Origin: Auxenochlorella pyrenoidosa
Taxonomy: Eukaryota; Chlorophyta; Trebouxiophyceae; Chlorellales; Chlorellaceae
Length of the DNA stretch: 41,661 nucleotides
NCBI GenBank assembly: GCA_001430745.1
Contig: KQ482042.1
Location: 456,844 to 498,504, forward strand
Reading direction: 5' to 3'
Shown here: piece by piece, positions 21,001 to 31,200 of the stretch
Layout of the letters: every line of letters begins with the position of its first letter
Numbering within the stretch: position 1 is the first letter of the stretch
Position numbers and translations under genes: made by a program
Notes under the pieces: generated by a model
The model's database searches: none
What the model was told of the DNA's origin: nothing
What the model saw: only the letters and a program-made list of their open reading frames with translations

Positions 21001-23756
21001 GCCCGCCTGCCACAGCCTCGGTCACTTCGAACTCAGCTGCGACTGACTCCGCAGGGCCAGGCCCAGGGGTATGAGCAGCAGAGGCAGGGCCAGCCGCAGC
21101 CTCTGCTAGAGGCTGCCGGGCGGGGGCTGGTGCCGCTGCAGGAGCTGATGCGATAACTAAGGCCTCCTCCAAGAGGCGGCGACGGTAGGGCGCGATGCCA
21201 GAGGGCTTGACTGCGTACAGCCGCACCCACCGGCCCACCGAGACGCCGGCGCTGGAAGCCACCTGCTTGGCACAGGGCAGGCAGGGCAGCTTGGCTGGCA
21301 GCACACAGGCAGCGAGCTGATGCAGCCACATGGGGCAGCATGGCATGCGCCGCATGCGCCAGCCTATGTGCGAGGCGCCCCCGAGTGCCTGGCATGTTGA
21401 CAGGGAAGGGCCATGCCACACCGCTTGCACCCACCTGCAGCCGGCGTTCCCCCTTGCGGGCACGGGAAGTGATGCGGGCCAGCTGATACTGCGTCTCGCC
21501 GGCGTCGTTACGCCGACCCCGGAACCTGCACCCCATGGGCGGCAGGACGAATACCACGTCGGGCACAGGAGGGCACTTGGCTGGGCGTACTTGCGTGCCA
21601 AGCATGCGTTCATGCTGCCCCTGTCGGGAGGCTCTGCAGCTTCTTTGCGCCCGCGGCGGCGCCAGCTCACGTGAGGAAGCCGCCCATGTAGGACCACTGC
21701 ATCTGGTTGCCGTAGATTGCAGACAGCGGCTTGGGGAAGTAGAGCACGGTCTTGTCCACCTGCAGCGCGGGCAAGAACGGCAGCGTGGACAAGAACAGCA
21801 CGACACGGCACGGTGTCCCAGAAGGGACAGAAGCCCAGTCGCTCCCAGCCCACTTGGCACATGCTGCTGGTCCACCCCAGCTCGGCTGACATGCATTGCC
21901 CCCGTCAAGCCCCAACAAACATCGCATGCACCCTGCCTCACCCCTTCGCCACGCACTACCACATTGCTCTGCATGATCTCGACGTAGCCCGTGATCCTGT
22001 ACCGCCCCGCCGGCAGCAGCACAGCCACCCCGGCTCGGCCCTCATTGCCAAACCCGTTGGTCGGAGCCTGTGGTAGGGGCAGTGTGCCTAAAAGCTCAGA
22101 CAAACGAAGACAGACAGAGACCGTGGAGGCCGCAATGTGGCGCCACTGCCCAGCGCCCTCCCTCCTGCTCACTGGGCAGCGCTTGGGACGCAGGGGCGTG
22201 CCGCAATCCACGGTGCTCAGCTTGGCAGCCGCCTGGGAGGCGGCGGCAATTGCTGCCACGACGGCCCGGGTGTCATCTGCATCCGGCAGGGGATGGCAGG
22301 ATCAAGGGCTGGGCGTTCTCCCTGAGCGTTGCTTCGCTGTTGCCAAACTCACGCGGCAGTCAGATGGCGGCAGCTGTTCTGCCGGCCCGCAAGCCTGCAG
22401 TCATGTGAGCAGCAGTGCTGCCCCCTGTTGAGCAGCCCACCCGCCACTCCGTCTCCCTTGGCGCCATAGTTCAGCACATTGAGCATCACGGGGTACTTGG
22501 GGATGGGTGCCTCGTTGGCTGCCAGCCAGCGGGAGCAGGCAGGGCAGGGCATGGCAGGGTGAACGCAGGCAGGTGGCGAGCTCGGACAGCAAGCACACAC
22601 CGCACAGCAGCGAGACTACGGGCAAGCAGGCAAGCAGTCACCCATGTAGCCGGTGTACGAGTAGTCTGGCATGCGGCCTGTGGGCGACCACAGCTCGCCG
22701 CCCCTGCCCCACAGCCAGCTGTACTGTGTGGTGGCATCCCCGAGGTCGGCAGGGAAGGGGGGCAGGGGCTGGGGCGGAGGCGACGGGGGTGGCGATGAGG
22801 GGGGCGGGAGGGAGGGAGGGGGTGGAGATGCCGCGGGTGGCGGAGGGGATGCCAACACCTTGGGTGGTGGTGGCGAAGCGCGCAGGGTAGGCGGTGGGGG
22901 AGAGACCCGCACAGCAGGGGGAGGTGGGGGAGCTGGCGACGGCATCAGCGGGGGAGAAGCTGGCGGTGGCGACGGCATTGGTGGAGGAAAAGCTGGCGGC
23001 GGCGATCTGAACGGTGGCGGCACGGCGGGCGGTGGCGACAGCGCGGCACGTGGCGGCGGCGCCTTTGCCGTCGGTGGGCTGCCTGCTTTAGGGATGCAGG
23101 GCCCGCTGACGCAGAAGGCGGGGAGGCAGAAGGCCGGCTTGGTGCTGCAGACTCCCTGCAGGCCGAGGTGGGTGGGTGGAGAGGAGCACTACACAGAGTG
23201 CTCTACCGAACGGGTGTGTGCAGCCAGGAGGAGATGACGAGCCCGAGACCTTACCCATGAGGTGCAGCAGGGCCTGCCAACAGGCGGTGGCGGTCGCCGC
23301 CAGCAGGGTCCGCTGAAACAGAACCTAGCGGAGCAATAGGCTGCAGTACGCCCGCACCTCCCCTGCAAAGGCCGGCAGCGTGGTGCTCTGTGCTCATGAC
23401 AGAGCTGACAGGTTTTGGGTTCGACATTATGTGAGCTACGTGAGCCAACAGTTCGACAAGCTCGTATATTTTGGTGAACCGTCAGTGGGAAGCAGGGCTG
23501 CGCACCGTCACACTGCAACAGAGGCGAGGGTTGGCGCAGGGGCGGGTCCGGGAACACCGCAGCAGGGCTTTTGCCTTGGGCACGTGCGCGGCTGCAGAGG
23601 GATGGGGACGCAATTGCGAAAGCACGCGGGTTGTCCCTGCAACCCAAGGGAGACTGCAGCTTAGCCACATGCAAAACTCAAACGGCGGTTGCCGCCACGC
23701 CGCTCACCCTGTGCCGCGCTGGCGACCAGCAGCAGAACCGCCAAGACCGCCCGCAT
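18024..23756 (-). CDS. Gene D: secreted hevein-repeat / extensin-like / beta-helix protein (one apparent frameshift)
   Basis: Twenty-one inferred exons: 23756-23708, 23591-23512, 23362-23255, 23155-22642, 22518-22441, 22276-22173, 22067-21942, 21759-21671, 21525-21435, 21262-20840, 20690-20651, 20516-20480, 20358-20286, 20143-20071, 19945-19866, 19731-19640, 19444-19367, 19208-19148, 18946-18895, 18738-18646, 18464-18024. After signal peptide MRAVLAVLLLVASAAQ come two degenerate hevein units: CANPRLCCS with GRCGRTAAYCSARFCFSGPC, then CCTSW with GVCSTKPAFCLPAFCVSGPC (C5-C8 spacing as in gene C). There is no SUEL domain. A roughly 110-residue PPP/SPPP stalk, probably an O-glycosylated hydroxyproline-rich segment, leads to the beta-helix (YGAKGDGVADDTRAV, GVAVLLPAGRYRIT, LYFPKPLSAIYGN, WVELERPLLYDIR, NGHHGFWAA, NINLDMHRS, NNTWWNI). 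The last exon starts in frame, but the conserved C-terminus (FPGYCASRVGWWVEQ to stop 18024) is shifted by one base, with a C8 run at 18231-18238 between them. GC donors end exons at 20286 and 18646. The exon-2 donor is the least certain boundary. Confidence 0.75.
23090..23591 (-). other. Two partial hevein-like units in gene D
   Basis: Exons 23591-23512, 23362-23255 and the start of 23155-22642 encode two units with the C-x6-C-x4-C-x4-C second half of a hevein domain. The first unit has a reduced first half (C-x5-C-x5-CC). The second has only CC-T-S-W before its intron. Both internal introns fall in phase 0 just after the CC motif, the same place as in gene C, which supports common descent. 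The first unit is the less certain because its donor is ambiguous (23512 or 23514). Confidence 0.65.
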
Positions 23757-24999
23757 TCCTGCTCGCTTTCTTTCTTGATGTGCGGGCAACCAAAGATCCA
23801 CCCTGCAGTGTCGCCACATATGTCATTGGCTGTGCTGCATCTTCAGTTGCAAAGAAGGAAGTGCGGGCGCCAGCAACGTGTCCGTGCTGCATTCGATCAC
23901 GGCCAAAATAGAAATCAGCAGGCGCCGACTTGCCGGCGTTTCGCTGAGCAGCCGCTTCGGTCCGGGCCGCCTGGCCCTTCGTTTTGAAGGACGCTGGGCG
24001 TACCAGAGCTGAGATGATGGTTTCATATAACAAGAGGAAGTCGATCGGACCGGCCTGGGGATGCTTGAGTGGTCAAAGTGCAGGCTGGCGCCAGCTGCCG
24101 ATGCCTGCTGCGACACACGCGTGCTGGCAATGCCAGCACGGTTCGCGCGCTCGGACAGGCAGCGCAATGTTATGGCTGTGTGATAGATCTGCAGTTGATA
24201 TCTGCGTGGACAACAGTTCGGCGTCCTTGGTGCTCTGCACTGCCCATTCCAAAGGGACGAAAACTGCTGCTGCAGCGACGAACCGGACCTAGCATAGCGA
24301 GTGACTTGATGTCAACAAGGGCCGGTCACCAGCCACATTGCCCCCAATGCAATAGGTGAAGGGGAACATCCCGGGGACAAGGAGCACAGGACGCTGATGC
24401 GTAGTGCTATTAATCATGAAACTGCAGGACGCCACCGCTTCACGACAGTGGCTGCCGCAGGCAGCCCAACAACCCTACTGGATGCCGGCGTCGCCGCCTT
24501 GCGCGTGATCCTTGCTGCCGATTGAGCGCTGCTGAGAGGACCACACAATGCGAACGCCCGGCGCGCCCGCGCCGGGCGGCAACAACCGGTGAACAACCTC
24601 TCTGCAAGGAGGAGCACGCATTCAATACATGCGCTCCTGACGCCACATACGCCCCTAGGGAAGCGACGAACACTGCCGCGGCGAGGCGCTGGGAACCAAC
24701 GCGTTCAATCGAGCGCTTTGTCAGCATTTCATCACACCGAACCTGCGGGCCGTTCCAGCATTGCCTCCTGGCTCTGCACATTCTTGTGGGGACCGGAAGG
24801 CTAGCCCCGGGCTGAGCTCTGGAAGGCGTTGCACCGAGTCAGTTTGCTCCCTGCCGCTGCTCCCTGCCCTCCCTGCCCTCCTTCTCTCGCATTCAAGCTG
24901 CCGCCGCTGCGGTAAAGGACGGCCAGGCCCGCCCTAGGCGGCCCATCAAGTGGCAGCGCCAGCGGCGGCGAGCAGCCGCTGTACGTCCTGGCAGCCGCG
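23757..24999. promoter_or_regulatory. Divergent intergenic region between gene D and the GT49-like gene
   Basis: 1243 bp between two divergently transcribed genes, so it should carry both promoters. No TATA box or coding exon is evident. A pyrimidine-rich block (CTCCCTGCC-type repeats, about 24840-24890) lies about 110-160 bp upstream of the GT49-like ATG and could be 5' UTR. Confidence 0.5.
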
Positions 25000-27961
25000 A
25001 TGGGCGTCGCCTCACGCGGCCCCTCCATGTGGGGGCTGGCCATCTGGTCGGTGGGGGCCATCTCCCTGCTGCTCCTGGCCGCCAACAGCGACAGCTTGGC
25101 GTATGTGCAGCGTCGCATGCTGCTGAGCGCGGCGCCTGCAGTTTCCGCCCATGGCAGCACGTCCGACCCCCAGCCTCTGGTGGGCCGCGTGGCCGGCAAG
25201 CTGGTGCAGCTGCCAACGCCCTCCCCCACCGCCACCGCGTACCACGACGCCTTCAAGCGCTGCCGCTCACCGCCGGCAGACGGGGATGTGGCGCTGCCGA
25301 CGCTGAAGCGCGTCAGCGCGTGGGAAGGCGCCGACGCCTCACGTGGCGGCAACACCACAGTTGTCACCACGCTGCATGTGGACAGGTGGGTGCTGCCGCA
25401 GAGTGCAGTGAGCAAGGTGTTTGGCATGTGCACCAGGCCTGAGGCCCGACTCTCAGCAGTCAATGGTGAAGTGCAGCGGCCTTTGAGTACACGAGCGATG
25501 AAGGGGAATGAGTGTACGTCTTTTGTCCAGTACTGCTTTGCCACATCTGGAAGCGCTGTCACCCATGAATGCCACTCAGCTGCTCACATGCGGTACCCCT
25601 TTGCCATGTGTGCTCAAACGTGCCTGCAGGCTGCCACTTCTAGAGGCACACTGCGCGGTCTGGCCGCACACCATCGTGGCGGCAGTGTACGCTCCCGTCT
25701 CAGCGGCGCGGAGGTTGGTGTGCCTGAGCGAGGCCGGCGGGTCGGAGCAGCTGGCGGCAGGCCGCTCCTGGCTGTCTTGGCTGGGACGGGGCGGGGGCGA
25801 CTGCCCTTATGCGGGTTGGAGCATGGAGCGGCTGAAGCGGCGCGTGCGTGATGTGCAGCGGCGCGCGCAGAAGACAGGTGCGCTCGCTTGTGGGCACGCA
25901 GGCTGAGTCAGGCGTGCGGGCCTCTGGCAACCTGCCCGGGTACAGGCGAGCGCACAACAGGCATGGTCGCGTGCGTCGTACACAGGCGTTGCCTTGAGCT
26001 GCTTGCTTGCTCCCCTTAGAGGCCCCACGTGCCTTCACCTCGACCCCCTCATCTGCAGGCCAGTGTAACCTACAGGTGGAGCTCTGGACCGAGCGGGTAT
26101 CGGAGGAGCAGGGCGCGGTGGTGGGGCTCCTGCCGCAGGCGGCGCTGCAGAACAAGGCGCTGCTGGCGCTTAAGCCGCAGGTGCGGGCTGAGCGCCGCCA
26201 GGCTTGCTGCACCTGGGCCTGTGCCAGGCCGCCGCTGCACCAGCGGCAGCGACGCTATTTTTGCATCGCTTCACACTGTCGGCCTTTTGTCTGCTCCGAC
26301 ATGCATCCCTGGACTTTTGCCAGCCCTTCCCAGCACTTCGGCATGCTCTGCCCAGCACCCTCATGCTGCTGCTGCTCTCCGCACAGCCCGCTATGACGGG
26401 GGGCCCCCTCTTGTGCCGCTTGCGCAGGATGCCCTGGAGCACCATGCAGTGGTCCTCCTGGACTCGGACATGGTGTCTGTGGACATCTGGCAGCTGGTCA
26501 ACTGGCCGTCGCGGTGGGAGCGCGCCGTGCGCGAGATGAGCGCCGGCAAGGCGCTGGTGCTGCCCGCCTTCCAGCTGACGCCGGCGGGCGTGGCGGCGTC
26601 GGCCAAGCGGGGCGAGGCGGTGGAGGTGGGCGCCATGCGGGCGGCGCTCAAGGTGGTGACGGCAGGTGAGGTGGGAGGCAGAGGGGCGCGAGGTGATTCC
26701 AAGAGGGGCGGTGCTCCTGGCGGCCTGCCCCCCGGGCATGCTGAGCTGACTGCTGCGCTGTAGAGGCTGCACGAGTTGCGCTGCGCGTCTGCTGCCTCTG
26801 CTGCGGCCTGGTACATGCCGCATCATCGACTGAAGCTTACCACGTCCCTCGCTGCAGAGGCGGGCAAGTTCCCGCTCAAGGAGCTGTTCAAGGCGGGCAG
26901 GGCGGGGGTGTACGCCGACCATGGCTTTGCCAGCAGCCAAGCGGCGGCGCTGCCCACGCTGTGGTTTGAGGCGGGTGCGTCACCAGCACGCGCCGCGGCT
27001 GTGCTGGGGAGGCAACGCTGTGCTGGGGGAACGCCAGGGGCGGTGTTGCGCTCCCTGAAGGCTGCCCCTGTCACCCTCTCACTCTCCTTTGGATTGGATT
27101 CAGTTTGGCCTACTCAGCTTGCCACCGTCCCACCCCCCCGCTCGCTCCTGCAGGCGACATGCACGGCGAGGACGACGACGGCTACCCCGTCGTGCCGCAG
27201 CCCGGCTTTGCACCCTTTGTCATGATGCTGCAGCGGCATGTGCCCTGGGCAGATGAGCGGCTGCGCGGCTCGTACTACCAGCGTGCCTGGCAGGTGCGCT
27301 GCGCCAGCAGCGCGCCAGCAGCCAATCAGCGGATGCTGGGAGGGCAGGCCGCTGCCGGTGTCCAGCTCACCGTCCTGCCTCCTGCACAGCTCGGGCTAGG
27401 AGAGCCTGTGCTGTCACGCTTGGCGCCTCCACTTTGTCCTCCCTTGAGCGCTGCCCCGCCCCAACGTGCTGTTTCCCTGGCATGCTGCGCTGCTTGCAGG
27501 CGGTGGCAACGCGGGCCTCTGGAATACAGCATGTGGTGCAGCCCAACGCCTTCACGATGCAGCTGCCGCATGACGCAGGCTACAGCCGCGGGGAGGCGGC
27601 GCTCAGCAATTTCCTGCAGGTGGGGCGCCCGGTTTGAGTTGGCAGGGGCGTCTTGTCTGAGTAGCCCAGCATTGCCAACGCTGGAGATGCTGGCGCACGC
27701 CTGGTTACAAGCTGGCAGCTGACAGCTGGCAGGCCTGACTGCAGGGCGTGTGCTCGCGACGCTGCGAGTCTTGCTTGCCATGGACTGTCTGGCTGCGCTC
27801 ATGGCCTCGGCCCTCCCGCCCTTGTTCAGATGGAGCCCGTGTTCCGGCAGCTGGTGGAGGAGGTGGGCCGCGGCGACTATGTGCCCATGACCTCATTTGG
27901 CGCGCAGTGCGAGGAGCACGGGCACGCGGCAGAGGCTGCGGAAGCCGTCGAAGAGGCATGA
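25000..27961 (+). CDS. LARGE/B4GAT1-like (GT49) type II membrane glycosyltransferase, 500 aa
   Basis: Eight inferred exons, all phase-consistent: 25000-25385, 25630-25877, 26059-26180, 26428-26665, 26858-26974, 27154-27293, 27500-27619, 27830-27961 (1503 nt). Residues about 8-28 (MWGLAIWSVGAISLLLLAAN) form a single N-terminal signal anchor, as in Golgi glycosyltransferases. The luminal domain has AVVLLDSDM, with a DxD-type D264-S-D266 for Mn/UDP-sugar binding; then ALVLPAFQLTP; then PGFAPFVMML with a following W-x-D-E-R-L stretch; and finally HVVQPNAFTMQLPHD (residues 428-442). The order LLD-x-D, VPAFE-like, EPYVV-like, PNAF-x-x-HMPH-like matches Glyco_transf_49 proteins, which add GlcA or Xyl/GlcA. 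All introns are GT-AG. The donor sugar and acceptor in an alga are unknown. The two ends vary most; the core assignment is firm. Confidence 0.8.
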
Positions 27962-28277
27962 CCATTGACTAGCACTGCCTGCTCTTGACACCATCACCCT
28001 CCTTGTACGTCCCTCCTGTCAGCCCAAAGTTGCAGCTTTCCTATCAAACAAATCTCCACTCTGATCTGTACCATCCTTGTCTATGAAGCCATGGGTAATC
28101 GGACTGGGCGCACTGCAGTGCGCTGCTGAGGACGGTGCGTATCCCCGCTGCGGCCCATGTGTGTACGGGGCCTCACGGCGCATGCAAACATGTGCATCAG
28201 CTCTATCAGTTTCCTTTGTCACTCAAACACGCTGTGAATGTGGGCCTGAGCGCCTTCGACAGCTAGAAGCGGGGGTC
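27962..28277. promoter_or_regulatory. Short intergenic region upstream of the CWF19L1-like gene
   Basis: 316 bp between two co-oriented genes, relatively AT-rich, holding the 3' end of the GT49-like gene and the promoter/5' UTR of the next. In-frame ATGs exist upstream (for example 28077), but homology begins at MVKVLFAGD, so 28278 is preferred. No polyadenylation motif is recognised. Confidence 0.45.
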
Positions 28278-31200
28278 ATGGTCAAGGTGCTGTTTGCCGG
28301 CGATGTGGGCGGCAAGGTGGAGGCTCTGTTCAAGCGTGTAGCGACGGTGAACGCATCAAACGGGCCCTTCGACGTGCTCCTCTGCACTGGCGGCTTCTTT
28401 GCGCCCGCAGGCAAGAGGAGCGCCCTCTTGGAGAGCTCTGTACATCTGTCTAACATGCATAAATGATCTCACGAACACCGGCGACCCGATGGTGTTTGTC
28501 TCGCCACTGTGCTGCCGCTGCTCGCCGTCAAACCGCCCACAGCCGCCACTTGCTTTTGCCTGGTTTAGGCGGCCCTGATGATGCGGACTACACTGGCGAG
28601 CTGCTGCCCTACATCACCGGCGAGAAGAAGGCCCCAGTACCGACTTACTTCATTGGCGGCTGGGGCCATGGCAGCAAGCAGGCGCTTGAGGCACTAGCAG
28701 GTGCGCACCGCAGTCGGTGCATAGCCAACTCATGTGGCCTTGCAGTGGTTTGCTTGGTTCCTCGCTTGACTAGATTCTGCAATCAAAAGCACTGGACCTG
28801 ATGGGTTGTAGTTCTGCCTGCCTGGGCACCAGCCTTCCCTGCCGCACGCGCACCAGGATACCGCCCGCCGACCTCTTGCGCGTCGTCTGGTGCTGTGCTG
28901 CCCCGCCAGCCCCATGCGCTGCCCGCCCGGCCCCCGCCTGCAGCCAGCGACGGCAATGTCAAGTACCTGGGGCGCAGCGGGGTGGTCACTGTGGGCGGCC
29001 TGCTTGTGGCGTTCCTGGACGGCACCTACAGCGCCCCAGTCTTCCGGTCGCCCGAGGCGGCGGGCGCCAGCGCCAAGGGGCCGGGCTGCCGCTACTACAT
29101 GGAGGCTGGTGGGTGCCGCCCTGCTTGGCATACTCTGCTGTGTGCACCCTGCTCCGGTGCTGGTGTGGCGGGGGTAGCGGGCGGGTGGTTCCGGGCGCCT
29201 CTGGCCTTGGCGGCGGCGGCGGCCGCGGCGGATGCCCGCAGGGCATGCCGATGTGCAGCAGACCTCATCCCTTGCCTGTGCTGCCGCAATCAGCCTCCCT
29301 GTTCTGTACCAGCGGCTGGCATTTTCGGGTGTGAGAATGCAGGCCGGCTGAGGTCTGCCGCACAGCCTCGCAGAGGCACGCCGTGCTGCCCTCCCTCACC
29401 GGCTGGCAACCTGGCGTCCGCGCTCCCACCCTGCCTCCCCTGCAGATGTGGACCGCCTGAAGCTGGGCCTGGCCAAGGCGGAGGGCGACGTGGATGTGCT
29501 GCTCACCTGCGAGTGGCCGGCAGGGCTGTGCGACGGACTGCCCGACGCCGCCAAGCCGCCGGGGCTGAACCTGGATGGTGGGAGGGGCAGAGCGGGTGCT
29601 GCACCAAGCGAGCGGCTGGGCAGGGCGGGTGCTGCGCCAAACAAGCAGCTGGGTAGGGCGGGAGCTGCTGAGGGAAGTGCCCGAGCGCTGCGCAGGGTCG
29701 CAGCCCCTCTAGGCGTCCTGACAGGATTTGCGTGCCTCCCGACGCCTCCCGCCGCGACGTGCAGGCTCGGCGATGTGCGCAGAGGTGGCGCTGGCGTGCC
29801 GGCCGCGGTACCACCTCGCCGCAGGTGACCCCCGGGGGGGTGTCGAATTGGGAGGGTCGCCTCGGCCCGGTACACGCCTGGCTGCTCCTGGTGCTTGGGC
29901 CGCGGCGTTACGCGAACTGCAGCTCCTCTGCAAGCAGTGGGGAGCAAACCCCGTGCTCCACCGCCGGCCTCGAGCACTACGCCCGCCGGTCCTCTGCTGC
30001 GCAGGCAAGCGCGCCTTCTACGCGCGGGCTCCCTATCTCAACAAAGATCTGGGGGCGGGCGGCCACGTGACGCGCTTCATCGGCCTGGCAGAGGTGCGGG
30101 GGGCCTGGGGGTTCGGGGGGAGTGGGGGCCCAGCGGGGGCGCCGCGGCGCGGCTGCAGCAGAGGTGCAGGCGCAGGGCGGGCCACGGCGCAGCCGTGCGC
30201 ATGAGCGCCAGATGTCTTGTCACCAGCCGCGCGCACACAAGGCAGGCGCCTGCAGCCGGCTCTACCCGTGCGTGCCTGCCCCCGGCCCCCGCCCTCTCCG
30301 CCTCAGGTGGGCAACCCCAACAAGCAGAAGTGGCTGCACGCGCTGGGCCTCACGCCCGCCTCGCAAATGACGCCCGAGCAGGCAAGGCGGGGGGCCGCGA
30401 GGCAGCAAGCCTTTGGGGGGTTGAAAGATTCTAGGCACGTGGCCTGGCCACCCTGGCGGCAGCCAAACTACTCCCTTATCTGCCAAGCCAGCGGCTTGCA
30501 GGCTGTGCTCGCCGTCCTGCCCAGGTACCAGGTAGCGCAGGGGTGGGTGCATAGCTAATCGGCCCTTTTCGCTGCCGCCCCGCCGCCCAAGTTGCCTGCA
30601 GCTCACGGCGGTGCCAGAGGGCTCGACAGTGTGCCCCTATGAGATCGCCTCCAAGAAGCGCGATCTGCAGGCGGCAGCAGAGGAGGATGCGCGGCTAGGA
30701 TCACAGGTGGGGGGCGGGCGTGGCTGAAAGAACAGCATGACGCGCACCAGCACGCGTGGAACGCAGCCCGTCGGTGTGCACGCATGTATGGCACCTGTCC
30801 ATGCGGGAGCTGCGGTGCCTCAGCACTCGGCTGCCTTGTCATTCGCTGCAGGACTGGCGGTGGCAGCAGCGTGGCGCCAAGCGGCAGCAGCGGGAGCGGG
30901 CGCCCATTGCAGCGCCCAGCCTAGGTGGGCGCGGTTGGACTCCAGGGCTAGCGCCAGGGGCCTTGCGGGCAGCTGGGCTGCCTGTCGCTATCCCTCCCAT
31001 CCACAGTGGTCTTCCCTAATCGACCTGTTCGGATTGTGCCAGGCTGCAGGGGCTGGCACCGGCCCTCCCGCCCCGTATCCCTCAGCAAACCTCCCACCCC
31101 AATCCACCATGTCTCACCCACCCACTCAACCCACCCCCCACCCGCCAGGCCGCAAGGACATTGTGAAGGATAAGGCCAAGACGGCCTTTGTGCGCAACGT

